64,000 nt of DNA from Morchella semilibera (Eukaryota > Ascomycota > Pezizomycetes > Pezizales > Morchellaceae): the NCBI GenBank assembly GCA_009192285.1, contig WBVU01000003.1, positions 5,239,973 through 5,303,972 on the forward strand, given 5' to 3'. Numbering within the stretch: the stretch's first letter is position 1; each line of letters starts with the position of its first letter. The position numbers were made by a program, and so were the translations under genes. Shown piece after piece: positions 44,528-54,790 of the stretch. The notes beneath the pieces were generated by a model, which did not search any database, had not been told where the DNA came from, and saw only the letters and a program-made list of their open reading frames with translations.

Positions 44528-45937
44528 ATTTCACCTCCGAGTCAGAATTGGAAGATATAGTCACTATAAGTTCCGGCCCATCCTCCACTCGTACAATTGT
44601 TCATACCCTAGCTCTCTTAATAGATGAAAATGTAAGGTTATCCTGTGAGATGGATATTTAGCCATATCATTGGGTTGGTTTGAGGGGTCTATCTTTTTGT
44701 TTTTATATTAACCGCCTACATGTTGTTTTATGTGGATCAACTGTGTGATTACATTAATTCTTTCAAGTCAAACAAACAAACACGGATGTTAATTGTCACA
44801 GCATATCTCAGGACAGCATGTGATACGAAATTAGCCTTATCAAAAAAAAAGATTAGGGTTTGGAAATACCAGTGATTCCTCGTAGTATATCTTGAAGTGA
44901 GAATTTTAGTTTGAGCCATGACAGCAGACGATAGCTAAACGGAATATAAATTCAAACGATAAATTGAGAAAAGGACTAATGAGTCTTGTCTAGCAAATCC
45001 CTATGACCATTCACTCTCCGTAATATATTTCCTCTGTGTATTCCTTGTTCTCCTATCCCTTCGATGCATACCCTGGCTTGTAGCTGATCCTCTCTATTAG
45101 GGCGCCGTAAACAGCCTTTATAGAGACGCGATTCTATGGGCCATCATGTTTGATTCGTGGTAATGACGGCGGTCTAATCTTCTTTCTTATCAATTGTAAG
45201 GGAGCATCAGGTATCGTAACAACCTACAAGCGCTCCCAAAAAGTAAGAACTATAACATTTACAGAACATGGAATTGCTTGAAACATGTAAGTTATGCGAT
45301 ATTGGACAACTCTGCCCTCGACTCGACACTTGTCATACATACATGTATCTTTCATAATTCACCGTCAAGCTCTACATGTACATGTAGTTATGAATCATGG
45401 CGGTAATCCTGGGGTACCCTAGGAGCTTAATTCAATCTGAAGAAACGAGCCCGTTGACACTCTAGACCTCTTCCGAGTAGCACCCGTTTATACTTATGGT
45501 GGAGTATAAATGCGCATAAGAGCCCATCTCTATGGGTCCAGCTGCAAATTTCTGAGAGCCATTCATTTCCTTATGACAGAGAATGTATTGCATAAGAGTA
45601 TGTGTACGTTACTCCTGCCTATGTATGTATCATTCATCAAATGAGAAGAAGGATCGATGCTAAAAGACACACTTTGCCTCATAACATATTGGGTAGTGCA
45701 CTACTCTATCCTCCCTTTCTGTCCTTCTTTAGTCTTAGTATTCTCTGCATTATGATTTGTTGCTGGGAATAGTTGGTTGTCCAACTTTTTTTTTTTCGGC
45801 GCGGCTCAAATTATAAAAGTTTATGTTCAGCTTATCGGCTACATATCATGTCAATGCAAAGGAGTCCCTCGGGCTCCACCACTTCTTTCGCTCTGATCTG
45901 CTCTCACTTTTCCCAGACATCATAATACCACACCGCA
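44528..45937. other. 1.4 kb intergenic region
   Basis: AT-rich; TACATGTA doublets near 45343 and 45372-45385. No coding frame of note and no repeat besides. A C/T-rich leader precedes 45938. Confidence 0.4.
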
Positions 45938-47632
45938 ATGAATCCCTCCAGTGATGGCGCCAAAGGCGATCCAACCATTTCAGCATTTCGTCAATTCGAG
46001 CTGATGCAGGTAGATGGGAATCATCACCCAACGAGAACAGTGGCTGCGGCAACTCCAGATACTTCAAAAAGACAGAAAAGAAAGCTAAAGAAGCAACTAT
46101 ACCATAGCTCTCAAGGCTTGTCTGAAAAGAACAAGTCCCCTAACGCCCCAGCAGCTGGAACCTGTTCTCCAGCTCCCCCAGGCGCATCCACCCGCGATAT
46201 GACCTCCCAAAGTCGACCTCGCGCTGGCGATCCTGGCCATTCTAATAGTTCGTCAGTCAGGCAATTACGCCCTAAGGATTCTGGAAATCTCGGTGGTGAA
46301 GGTCACCAAACGCTGACTCAGAAGGGCGGCTTTGTTCCACCGCAGTCCCTCCTCTACCAAGAAGGAATACGGGGGAACTTCCACCGCAGGATCTTAAGCT
46401 ACCCACTCCCGGCCATCTCTACGCCTCCCACCGTCAAACAAATGCGAAACTTTGAGCGCTACAAGATTCAGGACAATCATCTCGAACGTGAACTCAAGCG
46501 TGGGCAGCGCTACGACGATCCTGTTCTTGAGAACGCGCCTAGGATGCCTCGCTCGGATAAGCTACGACTACAAGAGCTTGAAAGGCTAGAGCGTCTTCAA
46601 AGAGAATCCCAAGCAAAACCCTCTACTAAGTCCCCCCAATACCCTCTAGCTGGCAATACCTCCAGCAACAGTAGCTTCCACGACGACTCCAACTATCTTG
46701 GTGGCTCCCCCGAATGGCCTCAGGATCCTAAAATTATAAAGCAGGCAAACAAAGAGCGTAGCCTTTATTGCAATGAACTTGCTCCCGATAGTTATCGCGT
46801 CCATGGGAGGATATCGGAGGATCCGATTGCCAAATTCATCCCCCGCAATGTAGAGGTCCATCCACAAAATACCAGGACCACCCATGCTATGCCCGCGAGA
46901 GCTGATGGGGCTGACCCGGTCCTGACAGTCTACCACTCTAGCGCTCCTCAGGGTAAGCAGCTCAATATTTCAAGTGCTTTCTGTTCGCTCACAATTTCTA
47001 ATTTGATTACAGATGAGACCCCTGCGATACGCGCGAGGAAAATTGTCAACGAGTTCAGAGAAGGGAAGGGTCTTGGTGGGCCACTGGGACTAAGCAATCA
47101 CCCTGACGCTAAAGTCCGCGGTGAAGAGAACATAGTGGCCCTTGAGCGAGAATACCATCGCCAGGCCACTAATGACCACAAAATTCACAGGTTTTTCATC
47201 AAGCGTGCCAAGTGCGACTTCACTCTGATGACAACCATTAAAAATGTCCTCAAACGTGGCATACCAAGCCCTGCTGAAATCAAGGAAATGATGGAAGCCA
47301 TTAGCTACCTCGAAGCTGGCCTCAAGAAAAACCCTGCTTATGGCCCCGATGATCCTTGGTTCGAGAGAATTGCGTGGATCAAAGCTACTGTTACTGGACC
47401 CCATGGTAGGCAGGTCAGGGCTCTTCGGAGCATCTACAGGCTTCTCAACGGCGAGGGCATCATGTTCCGTGAAGATGAAAACAGCGAGGTCTACAAGGGG
47501 GCTGAATCTAACCACATCAATCTTCTTCAAGAAAGAGACGGTTCCTCTTGGTCGGTAGGCCCTCCAACACCAGAAGTGCGACTAATGCTAATGATTGCAG
47601 AGTCTTCTGACAACGCCGCCGGCCACCGATAG
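45938..47632 (+). CDS. unknown protein (544 or 564 aa)
   Basis: One long frame from ATG 45938 to 47632. A 60 bp GTAAGC...ATTACAG segment at 46953-47012 looks like an intron, yet has no stop codon and is a multiple of three, so both spliced (544 aa) and unspliced (564 aa) products are possible. The N-terminal 130 residues are Ser/Pro/Lys-rich with a K-R-Q-K-R-K-L-K-K basic patch that could be a nuclear signal. A charged helical stretch follows (E-L-E-R-L-E-R-L-Q-R-E, residues about 210-222). The C-terminal 200 residues look folded (R-K-I-V-N-E-F-R-E-G-K-G-L-G-G and F-F-I-K-R-A-K-C-D-F). No domain recognised; no transposon signature seen. Confidence 0.65.
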   Translation: MNPSSDGAKGDPTISAFRQFELMQVDGNHHPTRTVAAATPDTSKRQKRKLKKQLYHSSQGLSEKNKSPNAPAAGTCSPAPPGASTRDMTSQSRPRAGDPGHSNSSSVRQLRPKDSGNLGGEGHQTLTQKGGFVPPQSLLYQEGIRGNFHRRILSYPLPAISTPPTVKQMRNFERYKIQDNHLERELKRGQRYDDPVLENAPRMPRSDKLRLQELERLERLQRESQAKPSTKSPQYPLAGNTSSNSSFHDDSNYLGGSPEWPQDPKIIKQANKERSLYCNELAPDSYRVHGRISEDPIAKFIPRNVEVHPQNTRTTHAMPARADGADPVLTVYHSSAPQGKQLNISSAFCSLTISNLITDETPAIRARKIVNEFREGKGLGGPLGLSNHPDAKVRGEENIVALEREYHRQATNDHKIHRFFIKRAKCDFTLMTTIKNVLKRGIPSPAEIKEMMEAISYLEAGLKKNPAYGPDDPWFERIAWIKATVTGPHGRQVRALRSIYRLLNGEGIMFREDENSEVYKGAESNHINLLQERDGSSWSVGPPTPEVRLMLMIAESSDNAAGHR

Positions 47633-50146
47633 TAACAACTCGCTTGCAGATATGATATCTTAAGGTTGATTTTAGGGGTTTGGTATGTTGTTTGGGGCTG
47701 GGTACATCGATATGTAAAAGTTCGATTGGCCTGCCATGTTACGATAGAAAGTAGAATCATGTTATGTCATTCTCTTATAACATGTATATGCATGCACATG
47801 TAAGCTTTGATGGCTTTTTTATGGTACATGGGATGAGTTGTCTGTAGGCTTCAAGCTGCATTAGTTGTATCATGGTTCATGTACTTATGCCCGTGGGGAC
47901 GCCTCACCTATTACATTATCCTTCTCTTCCCCCTCTTTTTCTTCCATTTGCTTCCAACCTTATTTTTGGTAATAGTAGTAACAAGCTAACCCCGAACACG
48001 AACCCGTAGAGAAGGGGACTGGAGGAATTTCCGCCGGTGGTAGAAACGGTGAGGCACCTTGACTCGAAAAGCCTTAGTCCACCACATCAAGTACTTACAT
48101 GTAATTTGTAACTGTCCGCTGGGTTTACATGTTTATTCCTGAAATACTTTAACCCAGCTATATTATATTATATGAAAAATAGGTTTGTATTTACTATAAA
48201 ATCCGTATAACTAACTCAACTAGGTAAAGTGCTCACCTGTCTCTCAAAATATTTAGCCAAAATATTTACAGTATTAGGCCCGCTGGGCTTTGTGAAGCAA
48301 AGAACTAATTTTTCTAGGTTAGGCAAAGATATCTATTAGATCAGGGAGCTTAGGATACCACACTACATGTAAGTACCTCAATCTATGCTTTGCAAGAGTT
48401 ACTACTACATGTACATACATGTACTTAATGTATTATGATACTCAGCCCGACCTAGTATAATGAAGGGAGCATGTAAGAAGGCAGTTAATTCAGATACAAA
48501 TCTCGACATAGAGAGTTTAGCTTGCCTGACCAAGTTAGTTCCTTTTATTTCCGCTGTTTATCGCAACCTTCTTCTGAGCCCAGTATCCTGGATAAACCGC
48601 CATTATAGAAAGAATGAATGCACTATACTCAGTGCAGTAGTAGCGCGTATTGACGGGGATGCCTTAGCGAGCCCACACCCTTTTTTTATACTGTAGGGGT
48701 AGCTACAAGCAAGACTATTCCTGGTATGGAAATGGTTGCCCGCATGAGGAATGGCCCGACAACGTGCATACATATTTCAATGAGACATGCATTAACTTTA
48801 ACCCAACGACCTGGTTGACCTAAATAGGAAATTCAAAAATACATCCATCCTACCGTAAGACAGCCGTAGATCTTATCAGTAACAAATGGCTTTCTAAATG
48901 AAATTGGCGGGGGAAAACCCCAAGGCTGCACTGAGAATGGCAGACTTAGGTCCTAGATCCCTTTGATGGCCCTAAACACCTCCCGGGGATCGAATGTTCA
49001 TGATCTAATCCACGAGGTGAAGGTGAAGGGGGTGGAGTTTTTCCTATGCTTTGACGAACGGAGAGCCTTAGCTCTCCTAGCCTATGCGCTCTGACCCCTT
49101 AACTGTACCCCTTGTGGAGTCCTTTCTATCTTTACCGCACGCGCGCGGGGTTCATGAATTTATGATATTAGTGGAGACTTTGCCCAATCTACATATATAT
49201 CACCTTCCTTTGGCTTCGCCTAATCGCCTCAGGAACTCATTGGGGCTAACATTGAAGTGTCCCGTTTTCTTTGGGTTGGAGTGCGTATACGCCCCGGGTG
49301 GAGAGGCCCTCTCTCGACTAGTGAGTAGATAAATAATAGAAAAGGTACTCAAATTCTCGAATTAAACCAGCCAGTGCTTTGCAAATTTCTGCCTTATACG
49401 TAGCATACTACATTGTAGTTATAGATATACCATCGTGATCAGAGATTCATGATGACCTCATTACTCCTTTATGACCATATATCGTTTATGATTTATATTC
49501 TCGGATATTCTAGTCGGTACGATTGACTTTCAAGATTTTACTGCGGGAGTACGGAATATAATCGCCGTATAGATCCGTTAGTACTACCCACCTACTTCTA
49601 ACACCCCTCAAGCTTGCCCCTCTCCCGTGCAGTTGTAAATAATGATATCAATACATCATTATTTCCTCTAGGGTTTTCGTAGGGGAGGGCCTAGGGACAT
49701 AGAGAATACGTGTCCATCCCCACAGAAGGCTATTTTTTTGATATATACCACTCTCTGTTCAAAGTTTTAAGTTGTAAAAAGCTAAAGTAGATCCTGAAGG
49801 AACTACGAGGCTTTAACATTCCTCTATAAAGGCCCTGAGATAAACATGTTGTTAATGATTTATATTATAATTCTAGTACCTCTTGTGAAATGAGATACGA
49901 GAGACTTCTGATATATCTATAATCCCCGTCTTCATGCCCTGGTGGTGTCGTCTTTTTTAAGTAGTCGCGGGGATCTTTTGATTTCCACTTACATTCTCTC
50001 AGGTTAAGGGTTTGTAGTACCCCCTTCTAGTTTCCTTATAAACCTCCTCTCACCCTTCTACTTCGTCCCCCACCTCTTAGCCCGCCAAACATCGCCCCCT
50101 TTCCCCACTTCTGTTACCGAGAGTCTTTCAATTTAATCTATATCAA
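47633..50146. other. 2.5 kb gene-poor region
   Basis: The + frame 48460-48696 shows a short protein-level resemblance to the relic frame at 43267-43551 (S-A-V-V-A-R-I-D-G against T-A-L-I-A-F-I-D-G) and is probably part of the same dispersed repeat. TACATGTA is frequent near 47783, 48096, 48363 and 48405-48424. Nothing else is supported. Confidence 0.4.
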
Positions 50147-50653
50147 ATGGCCGAACAATCCAACGAGCAGGGCCAGTCCCACGTCACAAAGAATGGCGCC
50201 AGCATTAGCTCTCCTCTTGGCACACAATCCGTTGAAACCCCAAAGGAGAAATCGAATTTCCCCAATACCCCCAAAAGCGGGACCACGCGCGACCAACCGC
50301 CAAACTTAAGTAAAAGCCGTAGGGAAGCGGCCTTGCTGAACCGAAAGTCCCCACGCGAGGTTCTCTCACCAACACCTGCGGTCCGCATGCGTCGCATTGA
50401 ACGCCGGTAATAAATATAGTCTCTTCACTCATATGTGGAGTGCTAACAACGGCCTTTCGGTAACAGATCCCTTAGCCAAAACATCAACGAGTTTTCGGCT
50501 GCTTCTTCCCCACTTGAACAGTTTAGTGCCACTCTTCAAGAAGAGGATGATGGTCTCGGAATCCCATCCGTAGACCCTTCCGAGCAGCGTTCCCAAAGCT
50601 TGGACGTTGAAATGACTGATGATGGGCAAGAAATGCCCAACAGTGATTTTTAA
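50147..50653 (+). CDS. unknown small hydrophilic protein (148 aa, two exons)
   Basis: Exons 50147-50406 and 50467-50653; the 60 bp intron (GTAATA, branch GCTAAC, acceptor CAG) keeps the frame. The first half is Ser/Thr/Pro-rich with the basic motif S-K-S-R-R-E-A-A-L-L-N-R-K-S-P-R-E (about residues 55-71) and R-M-R-R-I-E-R-R at the junction. The second half is acidic (Q-E-E-D-D-G, M-T-D-D-G-Q-E-M). No membrane helix or signal peptide. The layout suggests a disordered nuclear protein. Not recognised. Confidence 0.6.
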
Positions 50654-51872
50654 AATGCGGGAACACCAGTAAGCGCTCAGCTGTAGGCTAATGTGATGAT
50701 AAGACTAACGTTGTATAGACTGTCTGCAGTCATTCATCTATCATTGATGAAGTATTGTCGTACTCTTATTATCCTATCGTTTTTAACAATTTCTTTTCCT
50801 GTGTTTTTTTGCCTCGGATAGTATATACGTACGCGGACAATCACTCACACGGCTCTCTCTGTGCGATGATTCTGCTTCGATATACTCTATCGGCTTTTTT
50901 CGTACGGGTACGGCGTAACTTTCTTTGCGAGCTGGGCGCTCAAGTATAATTATTAACGTGCCTCCGGCCTCATCTTTCTTGGTAATTTTTCTCCTTCGCT
51001 TTCGTAATTTTGGTAAAGCTAACTGTGCTAGTAGTATCGGTTCATTGAGAGATGTCTCATCCTAGCTAGTCGTTTCAATTTATTTCTTTCGTCAGTGCAT
51101 CACCTGCAAAAATTTTTGCTTTGATACCAACCTACGTCCTAGTATTTCTTCAGTGTTTGGTTGCTTGAAACCACCCTTCCCCGTGTATCCTTATAGAGGT
51201 CACGACAGAGTTCTTTCTTCTAGTTAGTTAAAGTGCTTCAATTCATGTAAACTTAGCCTGCTCTTTGTATGTCAAGAGCCGACTCATGTGGGATTAGATA
51301 AAAAAAACCAGCTGAGCCATACATGTATCTTCCTGGATGACGTAACAGTATGGCCTGTGCACTAATTCGCCAACCGAAGTAAGTTATGCACATTTTGTCG
51401 TTATCTTTTAAAACGAACCCGATCTCAATTACATGTAAGTCTCTAGACTTCATTGGAATGTACGGCCTAGTACAATTAGATGGATTATTCGTCTTTCTGA
51501 TGCATACATAGTATGATGGTGGGTTCCCGCAGCGGGTATTTTCACAGTTGTGATCTTATTATGATCCTGATCGTGACATGCTCTCACATGTTGTGCCTTT
51601 ACTTTGGCACGCTTTCCATTCCAACGCCCGTACCTACATACATAAACTACATGTATTTCTCCTCCATCTACCATCTACAGGGCGCACATCCAAACCACGT
51701 GCTTCATCGCTCCGGCCATCCCCCCACATCCCTCGCAAATAAAGAGCTGGAAAAATAGTTCTTTAGGCATCCCATACCTCCCAGAATACGACGAATCCTC
51801 TAGAGATAGGAGGAACGTTTAAAACACTCCAGCGGTTGAATTTTCGATATTTTAAAGGTTGACATTCGCAGG
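50654..51872. other. intergenic region
   Basis: No supportable gene. The frame 50755-50949 is short and without a motif. TACATGTA occurs near 51319, 51430 and 51649. Confidence 0.35.
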
Positions 51873-52654
51873 ATGAAGTCTCCAGCCGCCACAACCAGTG
51901 GCCTTGAAAAAGGTCTTGAATGCCGTGGGGGCGGACCAGGTATATATCCCCCCGACTTACTAGTCGAGGCATCATTGACGGTTTTACAGAACTCTCCCGA
52001 GCTACCCGTATAATACCTGATAATTCTCGAACAGGAGGACCACGATACACTCAGCTCACTCGGCGCAATACCATAAACAGTCCACACAAAGTCCCCAGGG
52101 AAAGGCTCAGGACCCTTTCAATGACCGCCCCGGCGGTGACAGAGCAACCGCTGCAGTCAGGGGAATCCCCCACCAGCAGCATATCTAGGCCAGTTTCACC
52201 AACAGATGCATTCCTAATGAGACAGCGCACGAGCCCTCCACCGGGCTTGATGTCATTAGCTGGGAGTATGCGTGCGATTCTCAGTGACCATTTCAAATAT
52301 GCCTGCTTCCACAGGGTCCCTCACAGCTACTTATGTGTCCAGGCTCACACCCATTGTGCCCACACCCCTCCCTGTGGAGAGTCCCACGAACACTGCATCT
52401 GGCGCCCTTTATGTAGAGAGACTCACCATCACTGCTTACAGGGCATTGCCTGCCAACTACCTCACGAACACTGCTTTATTTGGCATAACCCAATTCAGTT
52501 CAGGATGGAGGATGTGGTCGAAATTACTCTGACGACTCGTCTCCCCAACGGGTCGATGAGGAGGTACCGACCCGGGGATATACCAGTGATGAATTGCAGG
52601 TACTGTCGGCAGATGCTTGGCCTAGACTTACCCCGCTGTGGTGAGGGAAATTAG
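51873..52654 (+). CDS. protein with four 13-residue Cys/His repeats, putative metal-binding (243 aa)
   Basis: Favoured model: exon 1 51873-51939, intron 51940-51989 (GTATAT...TTACAG, 50 bp), exon 2 51990-52654. The unspliced alternative starts at ATG 51920 and shares everything after the junction. Residues 1-125 are hydrophilic and Ser/Pro/Arg-rich. Residues 138-184 (bases 52334-52474) are four consecutive copies of C-x3-H-x-H-C, separated by exactly five residues each: Cys138/His142/His144/Cys145, then the same spacing from Cys151, Cys164 and Cys177. Two extra Cys/His (C128, H130) precede them. A C-R-Y-C pair and one more Cys follow near the C-terminus (residues 225-239). Cys2His2-type ligand sets at fixed spacing strongly suggest binding of zinc or another soft metal. 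I do not know a family with this period. The Cys-rich module has no signal peptide, so it is probably intracellular. Confidence 0.6.
52334..52474 (+). repeat. protein-level 13-residue repeat, C-x3-H-x-H-C-x5 (x4)
   Basis: The unit is conserved in its Cys and His but not in the other residues or in the DNA. This argues for an old repeat kept by selection on metal ligands, not a recent microsatellite. Confidence 0.85.
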
Positions 52655-53977
52655 TATGTATGTCCCTTGGCCGTTTGTTATAGTCGAGATCTAACTTAAG
52701 ACCAGGTGTAAGAGACTGAGGCATTGCTGCAAAAATAGCAATACCAAAGTTATAAATCGATGCCGTTTATCTAGTGAAGAGGATTTTCAGGAAGGAAGTT
52801 GAGCAGATATACAATAACAGGTATCCTAGGATATAAGGGAAAGGTATCCGCGGCCTCCTCCTCAAAAGTTAGCTGGATGTGAGGTATCTACTCCTCTTGG
52901 ATTACAACCATACTCCAACATCCATATTAATTACCGGTTACCCTATCTTGTTGTCTGTCGGGGGCCTTCCTTGGAGGGGCCGCTGGGTTGAACCCTCACG
53001 ACGGTTACTCTTTCTTAACATGGAAGAATAGCGAGGGGAATCCTAATCTCGAATGAGATCGGATTAGTCCCCGATACGTGAGTGGGTCGATAGGGGGTTG
53101 GATATTTGCCGAGTTAGTGAGAAACGGCCCTTCTCGCTGGCCGCAGATCATTTTGTGGTCCTGTGTATTTGATAATGACAATTCAAATCTTCAAATTCAT
53201 TCGCTCTTAGTGATATTCTGCCCCCCCGCCCCCTTTTCTCTACTTTCTTTCTGAACCGTAGAAAGCTACATGGCCACTTCCCCAGGGACGTCTTAACAAT
53301 ATCATCTACAGATTTACATACTGACATATTTCGACAGTATCCAATCAGGTACATCCCGCGCGTGGAATTCTTCTCCCCTCCTGCTTCAACCTTGGGCTCT
53401 CTATATTGAGCAGCAATTTGAAGTTGAGCTAGATGACCGAGTTTCCTGGAAATTTGAATACAGATAGAGCGTGGTGTAATGACCTTATAAGAAAGCATTC
53501 TTTAAAGTTAAGCCCCATCAGCTGTTGTAAGGGCAAGATTCGATATTGGTTGCTCATACCACTGGGGATGTGTCACAATCTACCACTCACTCGCTTCTCC
53601 AAATTTTCTTTATAATCTGATATAATAAGAGATAAGACCAGGTTGACTATAGTAAAAGATAGGTGCCCCGAGTATAACAATAATCCTGGTAGTTAAATCT
53701 TCACAAATATATTCGCTTTTCATAATCGTATTTGCAGTACAACGCGGCACGCCGCAAACTTTTATTTCCGTTCCATCACGCTGCTTCCCTAGTAGGTATA
53801 TCAGAGGTTGTTACCTCATGGAGTACATAGGAATCAGTGCTCAGCAAGCAGTGATTTCATTACAACAACCCCCACAAAAGTACCACGGGGTTAATCCGCA
53901 CTTCTTAGTACACCTTTACAGACCCCTCCCCCACATCCCCATTTCTTGCTACCACTCTCACCTCATAGCCACTCTCC
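52655..53977. other. intergenic region between convergent genes
   Basis: An imperfect hairpin lies at 53035-53072 (GGGGAATCC...GGATTAGTCCCC). Frames on the minus strand near 53148-53498 lack motifs. No gene is supported. Confidence 0.35.
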
Positions 53978-54790
53978 TTATCTTGTAATTTCATTCTTAA
54001 AGATACCTTTACCGTGCATCCTACCTAGAGCTGCATCAGAAGCCAGCTCCACGTATATCAGCCCTTCCTCTATCCTCTTCTTATGTAACCTTTCATGTCG
54101 TCTTAGCATAGAATAGGTTGATAGCATCTTGGAATCCCTAAAGCTATAGGTTCGTGACGATTCACCTAGCTTATTGGGCTCTGGATCATTGGACATCATC
54201 CAATCCGAGATTCCTCTAGTACTATTCAAGTGATACCTCCTCCCCGGCGCAACAGGGTTTATAGGGATTGACTGCTTCCTTCTGTGAGTAACATACCCCA
54301 GACCGTACCCCGTCTCCCAGTGCTTAAAGAATATCCTCGTACAGCAACCAACTCTCATGAGAGCCATTTTGATTTGAACCCCTATCCTATGCGCAACAGA
54401 ATCCAGGTAATGTGCCGCCTCATGATCAGTGTCCGGGAATCCGAGAGGGCACAGCCTCGCAACGAAGTCGACACCTCGTCTCAGAATGTTCGACTCAATG
54501 TTTGTCCTCCCGATCACGCCAGTGCCAGGGAATAACTGGCAGGTTATGTCAGACCCGATCTTCCACCACCATTCACGGAAGTATCTAAAGGGAACGGTAT
54601 CAATGCGTAGTACAACGTGCTCGTCTTCAATACGGAAGGATATGTAGCATGTAGGAATCCATTGCAGCTGTATGGTGTACTCTGAGAACTCTTCGGTGAT
54701 TCTGGGACCTATTTCTAGAGTTCCTATATGATTATCGGACTGCTTATCTGTAAGATACTCCAGCAAATTTGCATCTACTATCTTAGACAT
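53978..54790 (-). CDS. unknown protein (270 aa)
   Basis: Single minus-strand exon; ATG 54790 is the first in-frame ATG (the frame is open further up without one). Mixed charged/hydrophobic composition over the whole length suggests a folded domain, with aromatic-rich stretches (F-R-Y-F-R-E-W-W-W-K near residues 67-77), Cys pairs (G-C-C-T) and a basic C-terminal third (R-R-H-E-R-L-H-K-K-R-I-E-E). No signal peptide or membrane helix. Not recognised; possibly lineage-specific. It faces the Cys/His-repeat gene tail to tail. Confidence 0.5.
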   Translation of the reverse strand: MSKIVDANLLEYLTDKQSDNHIGTLEIGPRITEEFSEYTIQLQWIPTCYISFRIEDEHVVLRIDTVPFRYFREWWWKIGSDITCQLFPGTGVIGRTNIESNILRRGVDFVARLCPLGFPDTDHEAAHYLDSVAHRIGVQIKMALMRVGCCTRIFFKHWETGYGLGYVTHRRKQSIPINPVAPGRRYHLNSTRGISDWMMSNDPEPNKLGESSRTYSFRDSKMLSTYSMLRRHERLHKKRIEEGLIYVELASDAALGRMHGKGIFKNEITR

